From Euptelea pleiosperma (Eukaryota > Streptophyta > Magnoliopsida > Ranunculales > Eupteleaceae), in NCBI GenBank assembly GCA_035048495.1, contig CM068544.1:44231893-44295892 (forward strand): DNA of 64,000 nt. Reading direction: 5' to 3'. The notes beneath the pieces were generated by a model. That model did not search any database. It saw nothing but the letters and a program-made list of their open reading frames with translations, and had not been told where the DNA came from. The translations under genes and the position numbers were made by a program. Below are positions 56,491 through 64,000 of the stretch, in pieces (positions within the stretch are counted from its first letter, which is position 1; the number at the start of each line of letters is the position of its first letter).

Positions 56491-58122
56491 GTATAAACTA
56501 CCACGGACAGATAACCATTGAACGGATTGTCCACCTCTTTTGTTGCTTAACAAGTTCTCTCGAAATAGATCGTCTATGATGCTTCATAAGATCATCGACG
56601 AGGATACACCTATCATTCAATCAGAGTCAATGGAACGCCTTTGAATGGATTATAGGCTGAAAACCAGATCGATCATTCATATCTAACTGGCCCTGTGTAG
56701 GGACCACGTTACTTATATTACCTTATCTTTCTAGCCATTCAATGTAAAATATCCGGATCAATGGTTATGATCCTCCTGATCCGGCCCTATGTCAATAGTC
56801 TTGATCGATTAGAGTGTCGGTCATATTTATAGTAGCGGAGGTAGGGAGCATCGTGCATTCCCTCAATTATCTCACTCAAAAGTGGGAAAGAAAAAGAAAC
56901 CAAGAAAAGAAAAAAAAGGTTGACCGTCAAAAACCAGGCTGGTGATGGGATTGTAACAAGCAAGTTTACATCCCATGTGTGGCTTATCCAAGAGGTAGAT
57001 GGACTCCATCATTTGGACAGCCTGGGTGATTAAATTTGGTGATGTTTTCACATACCTCCTCAAGTAATCTTTGAAATTTGACACACCGGCCCCCCACATT
57101 TTGAAATTGGTGATTTACCCCCGTCACCCTATGTTTAGTTTATGGCCGTCGCTAACAATAATTGACCAACGTTTAAATGGTAACAAACTCACGTGTTTGG
57201 GAAAATTTATTTTGCATCCCAGTAGGAATTTGAGCATTATTGACCATTATTTGGGTACAAGGATCCAAAGTCTTAAAATCACCAATCAGGCTGATTTTTG
57301 GTTTGAAGGCCCATCTAGGGATTGGCCAAACAATCATACAGGCAGTATCCTCTATAAATGTGCCACGTGGCTCTATTATGGCGGTCATTGGGGTCGTCAT
57401 AGTGGGCTTGCACAATTTGTGTGTTGCAAAAAAAATTTCCCCTTTAAAAATGAAATGACTAAACTACCCAAAATACCCATAAGTTAGCTGGCCAAAACTT
57501 AAGAAATGAAAGCACCAGTCTCCACTTGACAACGTGGTGCCTATGGATGATCTCGACCATCAACCGTCACTCTTAGATTTTTGTACTAAGAGTGACGGTT
57601 TCTGCTATTGAGAAAGAAGTTGAATAGGGGGAAGAACAGGGTTATTAACTTTATGTACACTTCAGGGAACAATGGGAGTCTGCAAGGCCTCAATTCAGAT
57701 TGACTTCTGGTATTCATGTTATGGGCCATGCGAAATGGGCCCCAATTGGACGTTCTTGATTGACGTGGACACGCGTTATGTGCTTGCATCGAATTTTTGA
57801 ATATTTCTAATACTTTTAATCTAGGTTGGATTCTTGTGATCCACGGCCGAGAACATCAGTGAATTTGTTGGTTCAATTTTAATGATCCCCTGAGCCTGAC
57901 CCACATGTAGAATACGGGAAAATACAGTAATCTTCCATAGGAGTCCCTACAAAAGGAAGGCTAGAAGCTTCCCTGATGAAGAATGGGGTAAGACGGGACC
58001 CGGCGAATCATATTCATGCCAATGGAGCAATTTGGGTAGGTGCATCGAAGTGTGTGATGACGCCTCACATGGACATGCACGACTATCGAAGTCCTATTCA
58101 TGCCTATTTTTTTATGGGTCGT
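56491..58122. other. Intergenic with half of a palindromic MITE, no gene recognised
   Basis: 57225-57380 is one arm of the GGATGTTTGGCC MITE family (AATCAGGCTGATTTTTGG, GGATTGGCCAAAC, GTGCCACGTGGC) without its partner. No coding signal is seen elsewhere. Confidence 0.35.
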
Positions 58123-58513
58123 GATGTAACAAGGTATACTTGAGATCCTTTCATTTGCGGAAGCGGCATTTTTGGTAGTCACCGCTGCCATCTGGGCCTA
58201 CTGACCGCATGGATGTTTAGCCCACCCCTTAGTAGCATTCACACCAAAAATCAGCTTGTTTGATGATTTGTAGCCGTTGGTTTTAGTACTAAAACAAATG
58301 GTTCCATTCAACGGCTATAAAAATGCCTTAAAAAGCACTAAAATGTGCTAAAATCTAATGATTATAGATTATCAATCAGGGTGATTTTTGGTGTGTATAT
58401 CCACCAAGGGGTGAGATAAACATCCATTCGGTCAGTGGGACCAGATGACAGCTGTGAGTAACAAAAATTGTGCTTCCGCATTTTAAACAGTTTCAGACAT
58501 ACCTTGTTACATC
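58123..58513. mobile_element. Palindromic MITE, 391 bp
   Basis: GATGTAACAAGGTAT at the left is matched by its inverse at the right; TGCGGAAGC and GACCGCATGGATGTTTAGCC also reappear inverted on the other arm. Target duplication not found. A fragment of the same family appears at about 15600-15700. Confidence 0.7.
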
Positions 58514-60065
58514 TTTTTCCTTCTTTTACTGTTTTTCTTTTTGCATGTTATTACTTCCTTTTCCCTCCCTTTCTCAATTTCCAAAGTGTGGGAGGTAGCA
58601 GTACTGTCCATATTCCGATGGTCACTTTTTAGACTCTGATCCGTTCATTTCATTGATATACCTCACCCAAATGAACGCATGATCTCATCCATCAGGGACG
58701 CGGGGTGCGTATTAGGCAGCCCTTAGTCTCCCTTCATACTAGAGATTTCTCTATGTTCGTTAAAGGTGTTCGGGTTTCTTACTACTTGTACACACAGAGA
58801 GAGTGTGAGGGAGGAAATTATTTTAACTCTAATTCTTTAGAAATAATGAAAGAGCTTTCTTCATCTATGGACTTCGTCTAAACCATCTAAAAGATCTCTA
58901 ATTTGGAGCACAGAAATACTAATTTTTAATATAAAGTACTTTTACAGCACCTTGGTAACCGTGTCTACTCTAACCGCAGTCTCTTATTTTATCTCTAAAT
59001 CACTGTTCCTTTAAAAAACAAGAATGATACAAACGGAAATAAAATTTAATATAACATTTGAAAAAGGTCAAAATTGGCATTAACAAAGATGAACAGTAAT
59101 AGAGACCCCCATCCGCGGTCTCCAGATTTGGAGACTCAAAAACGGGTCTCTAGAATGGAGACCCCTTTTAGAGTACGGTTGGAGGGTTTGATTTTATCTG
59201 ACAGCTCTTTATTTTGCAGAAATAGAGCACGGTTGGAGATGCTCTAAATTTGTCATGTCTGTGTGATTGATCTTTTGACTTTCTGTAATTTTATTGATAC
59301 GTGAAATTTTAATTTTTCAACATGCGATAAATATAGAAAAAAAATAATTGATAAAATTACAAGAGATTAATTCTAAATAATCTAACCTAAATAACACTTT
59401 CCCAATGGGTATATGACACTTTTCTAATGGGTATAGGACACTTTTTCCATTGAGTATTGTATATTTTGCTTTTGCTCCTCAAACTAATAGGGATCATGAT
59501 ACATTGTGAGTTTGACAAATTTTGTTGACAACAAAGTAGGGATCACCAAGGATGAATGTTGTCGAATAACTAATTATAATATAATCATATATTTAATTGT
59601 TCGATATCGATCTCATCCACCAATAAGTGCCAAAATAAATTAGAATGAAAAAAAAAATATAATTTTGGTTTGAACTTGAAAATAAACCTCTTACTTGGGT
59701 TGAGAAGAAATATGTACGTCTTTTTTTTGTACCTTTTTTTTTTACTTTATGGGATTGGCCTTAGATGAGTACACTAGATGTTCTTTTCTCTTTTTTCTCA
59801 TTTTAAATTGGTTAGGTTACTAATAAAAACTTAGAGAGAAATATCAAAAACTTTACCGAACTATATCAAATAATATATCTTTTAAAAGGAAATCTTATCA
59901 ATTTTCTAATAAACATGAAATCATGTCATTAATATGTCATGTTAATGAGATATCGCCAAAATACAACCTTATTTTGTTGTCATGGGAATCTGAGATGATG
60001 TTAGCTGACTCAAACAATGGTGCAATGATGCTAGCTAAAAAATAGAGAGGAGAAAAAATAAAACA
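58514..60065. other. Intergenic; copia-type LTR fragment at about 59345-59480
   Basis: TAACCTAAATAACACTTTCCCAATGGG near 59385 is part of the minus-oriented LTR family seen at 41240. The rest is AT-rich with no gene recognised. Confidence 0.35.
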
Positions 60066-62131
60066 TCTATATAACAAAACAGGACGGTTGTCTCCCCCTC
60101 TTATCTGGCTTCATAAAAGACGGTGGATCTCAGCCGCTCACATCCAATTTGACAAACGCTTTGTTGATGAGTGCTGTGGGCACTGGTCACCTACTATTTA
60201 TATAACGAAACGTGACGATTGTCTCCCCCTCTTATCCGGCTTCATAAAGGATGGCCGAGATCTTATTACACCAAATGGACAGTGGATCTCAGCCACTCAC
60301 CCAATTTTGACAAATGCTTTGTCGATGAGTGCGGTGGGCATGGGTCACCTACTATTTAATTACCTACATATAAGGAATGAAATGGGTTGGATTTACATAT
60401 AGCCCAAGGAGCCCCACGTTTTATGCCTCGAGAGGGGTGTTACCGATAAAACGGATTGAAACTCCCATGGGCAAAAATGAAAAAATAGATTTTAATGATT
60501 TTAAGGGAAAAAAGTGGTGCTAAAATTCAAATTTTGAAATTTAAAAAATAAAAATTTAAATACAAAAAATAGAATTTAACAAAAATTTAATGGTTTTCTT
60601 ATACCCCTCTTATCTTATATGGCTTCAATAATGAGTGGCTGAGATCCACTATGGTACATATTGATGGCTGAGATTAACTTCCACCCGATTTTAACAAACA
60701 CTTTGTCAGAAAGTGCCGCGGGCACGGGCCACCCATGCATATATCAAGACAACTCAGTTGTATTCTCTTATCTTATCCATCCCTCTAATGTGGACGGTTA
60801 GATAAAGAGTGGTTGAGATCAAATCCATCGATCTAAAGTGGACGGTTAGATTTCAGCCACTCAATCCACCTCATTTGACCTCAATTTATTCAAAATTTAA
60901 ATTTCAATACCGTTATTTTTTGTTATTTATGTTATTTTCCTATTTCTCCTTCTGTGCGTTACAGTCCGTTATAATGGAAAAAACGGTAACACCCCAATTA
61001 GTTATATCGTTTGAGTGCCGAAGGCACCCAATTTTTGCAAACGCTTTTGTCGGAGAGTGCCGTGTTCATGGGCCATTTACTATTCTATATAACAAAACAC
61101 ATTGTTTGTCTCCCTACTTATGCCTCCTCTTATAAGCATCAACAAAGAAGGGCCGAGATCTAATCCTCACCCAAATGGACGGTGGATCTCTGCCACTCAC
61201 CTGATTTTGGCAAATTCTTTGTCGAGGAGTGCCGATGGCACAGGACACCCACTAGTCTATATAACAAAACAGGACGGTTGTCTCCCCCTCATATCCGACT
61301 TCATAAAGTATGGCTGAGATCTTATCACACCAAATGGACGGTGGATCTCAGCCATTCACACCCAATTTTGACAAACGCTTTGTCGATGAGTGCTGTGGGC
61401 ACGGGTCACCTACTATCTCAGCCACCCACTATCAATATAACAAGTGACTGTGGTTTTCTTATACCCCTCTTATCTTATATGGCTTCAATAATGAGTGGCT
61501 AAGATCCACTATGCTTCATATCTATGGCTGAGATTAACACCCAACCGATTCTGATAAACAATTTATCGAAAGTGCCGCGGGCATGGGCCACCCACGCATA
61601 TATCAAGACAACTCAGTTGTATTCTCTTATCTTATCCATCCATCTAATGTGGATGGTTAGATAAAGAGTGGTTGAGATCAAATCCATCGATCTAAAGTGG
61701 ACGGTTAGATTTCAGCCACTCAACCCGCCTCATTTGACCTCAATTTATTCAAAATTTAAATTTCAACACTGTTACTTTTTGTTATTTATGTTATTTTCCC
61801 ATTTCTCCCTCTGTGCGTTGCAATCCGTTATAATGGAAACAACGGTAACGCCCCAGTCCGTTATACCGTGTGAGTGCTGAATGCATCCAAACGCTTTGTC
61901 GAGGAGTGCCGTGGGCACGAGCTACCACACCTAATTTTGACAAATGCTTTGTCGAGGAGCGTCGTGGGCACTAGCTACCAAGGGAGCTTAGTTGTCTCCC
62001 CCTCTTATAGACTTCATATAATGGATTGCCAAGATCTTATCCCCCAATTGGACAGTGGATCTCAGCCAACTCGCACCCGATTTTGGCAAATGCTCTGACG
62101 GGGAGTGCCGTGGGCACGGGCCACCCACTAG
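60066..62131 (+). mobile_element. Helitron-like tandem array B (2066 bp)
   Basis: It starts TCTATATAACAAAAC after host A (60065) and ends CACCCACTAG before host T (62132), again with a CCGTGGGCACGG hairpin before the end. At 61252-61257 one unit's CTAG directly meets the next unit's TC. The 172-bp unit 61084-61255 has the same length as 43661-43832. The longer unit with CGGTTAGATTTCAGCC occurs twice (about 60600-61080 and 61455-61870). No Rep/helicase coding sequence. Confidence 0.65.
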
Positions 62132-62858
62132 TATCTAATATGTGATAAAATAATGGTCCAACATTGCACCAATTATCTAAGTTGTTCAGTGATGTTGGCC
62201 AACCTCCAAGGCCACTTTGCCCATTTAATAGTATATACTGAGTTGTCTTCTCTACCACCAATGGACCATCAAAGTTAATTTTAAAGATGTTTAAAGATAG
62301 AAAGACTGCCATAATTTCAACTTCAAAGTTGTCTTGTAACATCTGCCTCCCCATCTATTCCAGCAGGTCCTGATTTCCTCTCAACTCCATACTTTTGTTT
62401 TTAAGTACATAAGCAAGAGGTAGTCCAAACTTCTTAGTCCCAATGTACCAAATTTTAGGTTAGTTCATCATGAGATCTGAAATCAAAATACCAGCTTGGA
62501 ACTCCAACAAAGAGCACCAATTCACCAAATTCGATCTCCAGATGAAGTTGCAAATTTTCATAAGAGATCAGTAAAGATCTTCAAAGATTAATGACACACA
62601 ATCAAAGTGAGTCTTACTAATTCCACTAAGTACATGATTAGCCCTATTTCCCAGGGGGCAATGCTAAAATTCTAGTCATAATTATATTTATTTTTTGTCT
62701 CCTAGAAGTATGTCACCGACACACTCGAAAATAGATGTCATACCCACATCGGACACTTGTCCCTCTGAAGTACACTATCAGTGTCCATGTCGTACCCCTG
62801 GGTAACATAGTCTAGGTACTGCATCTCTAGTGTAACATGCATTGATCTATTAATTTAT
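62132..62858. other. Intergenic, no gene recognised
   Basis: A minus-strand frame at 62037-62354 partly overlaps array B and contains a stretch somewhat like LINE RNase H remnants (KINFDGPLVV), too short to call. No other signal. Confidence 0.3.
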
Positions 62859-63172
62859 GGGTCGGACTCACATAGAAGATGAATCAATGACTGATTTTTG
62901 GTGAGGATGATCTATATGGTGAGGACATCATCCTCACAAAAATTCAAATCATTCTGATATTCATAGACTGGTTTAGAAGTTGAAGAATTATGAACCGTCG
63001 AATTTTACCGTGTAACTTGAAAATCACATTTGATGGGGTTAAAAAATTCAGAATGCGTTGATTTTTTGTAAGGGTGATGTATATGGTGAGGCGATCATTC
63101 TCACCAAAAATCAGCCATTGATTCATCTTTCTATGTGGCTATGCCAAAATGGGGGTCCCTGGAGTCCGACCC
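62859..63172. mobile_element. Mutator-type MITE, 314 bp, 9-bp target duplication
   Basis: Both ends begin GGGTCGGACTC and are followed, nearer on the left than on the right, by ACATAGAAGATGAATCAATG-type and TGATTTTTGGTGAG sequence. TTAATTTAT flanks the element exactly (62850-62858 and 63173-63181). The left arm lacks about 30 bases present in the right arm. Confidence 0.85.
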
Positions 63173-63181
63173 TTAATTTAT

Positions 63182-63299
63182 TACCTCATTGTTGCTTCTC
63201 CCCACCAAGAGGTCAATTCTTGCTTCTCTCTCTCTCTAGATGAGGACAAAGACCTCTATTTCCTGATTTCCTCTCAAGTCTCCTAACGATGATGGACAC

Positions 63300-63330
<31 letters not shown>

Positions 63331-63669
63331 GATTTGGTTGGTGAACAATCAAATTGAGGTAGGCGGAAGAGAGGGGATATGGGGGAGGTAATATAGAAAA
63401 GCTGTCGCTTTAGATGAACAGATCGAGTTACATGTTTTGGCTTTCCAATGCTTCGAATAGGTGGAAGTGAGAGTGGAAACGGCAAGGACGTAACTGGGCA
63501 AGTCTTTGAACAAGTTTAGGACAGCGACTTTGTCGGGAGTTACTTTGTATCTTTATCGACACATTAGCTTTTGCACGATCGAGTATGTCAACACTGGACG
63601 GCGTACGATTGCTTCTTAAAGTTTGATAGATTCGCCCTTGCATGTTCATCATTCTTTTAAATTCCCTTA
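63182..63669. other. Intergenic; CT microsatellite
   Basis: (CT)n tracts lie at about 63224-63238 and 63300-63328. Open frames across them reflect the repeat. No gene recognised. Confidence 0.4.
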
Positions 63670-63980
63670 GGCCGTGTTTGATTGCATGAAAAATTTTCCT
63701 AAGAAAATATATCTGGGTGGGATATGGCTTAAATGGCTATTTGATTGCAACTGAGAATACATATTTCAATCATGTGAGAAAATAAAGGTGTATTTTCAGG
63801 TGGAAATGAATTTTCACCTATCTAGATGGGAAATGAATTCTGGGGTTGGTAGGAAAAATTATCCAGATTTAAATGGCTTGTTAGGGAAAATTATACAGAT
63901 TTATACTGGCTATCTAAAAATGGACAGTTGTGTTTTCCCAAGGAAAATGTAATTTTTCCACTTGTTCATCAAACACAGCC
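63670..63980. mobile_element. Tourist-like (PIF/Harbinger) MITE, 311 bp, TTA target duplication
   Basis: The left end GGCCGTGTTTGAT and the inverse of the right end GGCTGTGTTTGAT match with one difference. TTA lies on both sides (63667-63669, 63981-63983). Interior GGAAAATT motifs repeat in inverse orientation. Confidence 0.65.
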
Positions 63981-64000
63981 TTAATGAAATTCACTGATGA

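Noticed and set aside
63213..63485. Minus-strand frame with an EREREREREREV stretch
   Set aside because: Product of the (CT)n microsatellite.

Overview
The window is plant nuclear DNA from a flowering plant that I cannot place more precisely. It carries GT-AG introns, an AT-hook (AHL) gene, plant-type LTR retrotransposons, L1-type LINEs, Helitron-like tandem units and many MITEs. Only two host genes are convincing, and most of the 64 kb is layered transposon sequence. LEFT (1-8.3 kb): a decayed ubiquitin-RPL40 copy, then the 3' part of an SRRM1-like splicing-factor gene on + (exons from 1996 to stop at 5468). Its PWI-domain 5' end must lie before base 1. A hAT-like relic follows. 8.3-19 kb: a 5'-truncated L1-type LINE, other LINE and RNase H fragments, and palindromic Mutator-type MITEs. 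19-40.6 kb: a nested stack. A decayed copia element on + (LTRs about 19016-19313 and 40344-40640) was invaded by a minus-strand copia-like relic, by an 896-bp Mutator-like element (exact 9-bp TSD) and by a 5'-truncated LINE. That LINE was invaded by a 12,549-bp Tat-lineage Ty3/gypsy retrotransposon at 27153-39701. The Tat element is the centre of interest. It has 1298-bp LTRs with one mismatch, a GGCTC target duplication, PBS and PPT, and an intact gag-protease ORF. One in-frame UAG followed by CAA UUA, the tobamovirus-type leaky context, separates that ORF from an intact pol with RT, two RNases H and integrase. Beyond pol lie an array of eight exact-length 93-bp repeats and an antisense gene that I can assemble from the minus strand, with at least two phase-0 introns and its own TATA box. 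40.6-45.5 kb: copia-type LTR fragments, one split by a Helitron-like tandem array (42277-43832) at an A|T site. 47.3-48.2 kb: an intronless AHL15/19/20-type gene on -. The conserved N-terminus of its family is encoded upstream of the first AUG and begins with CUG. 49-64 kb: several MITEs with clear target duplications, a 941-bp solo LTR of a Tat relative on -, and a second Helitron-like tandem array (60066-62131) with the same composite layout as the first. In function, the host genes act in pre-mRNA splicing and in chromatin-level transcriptional control. The Tat element encodes what it needs to transpose plus a putative nuclear antisense protein.
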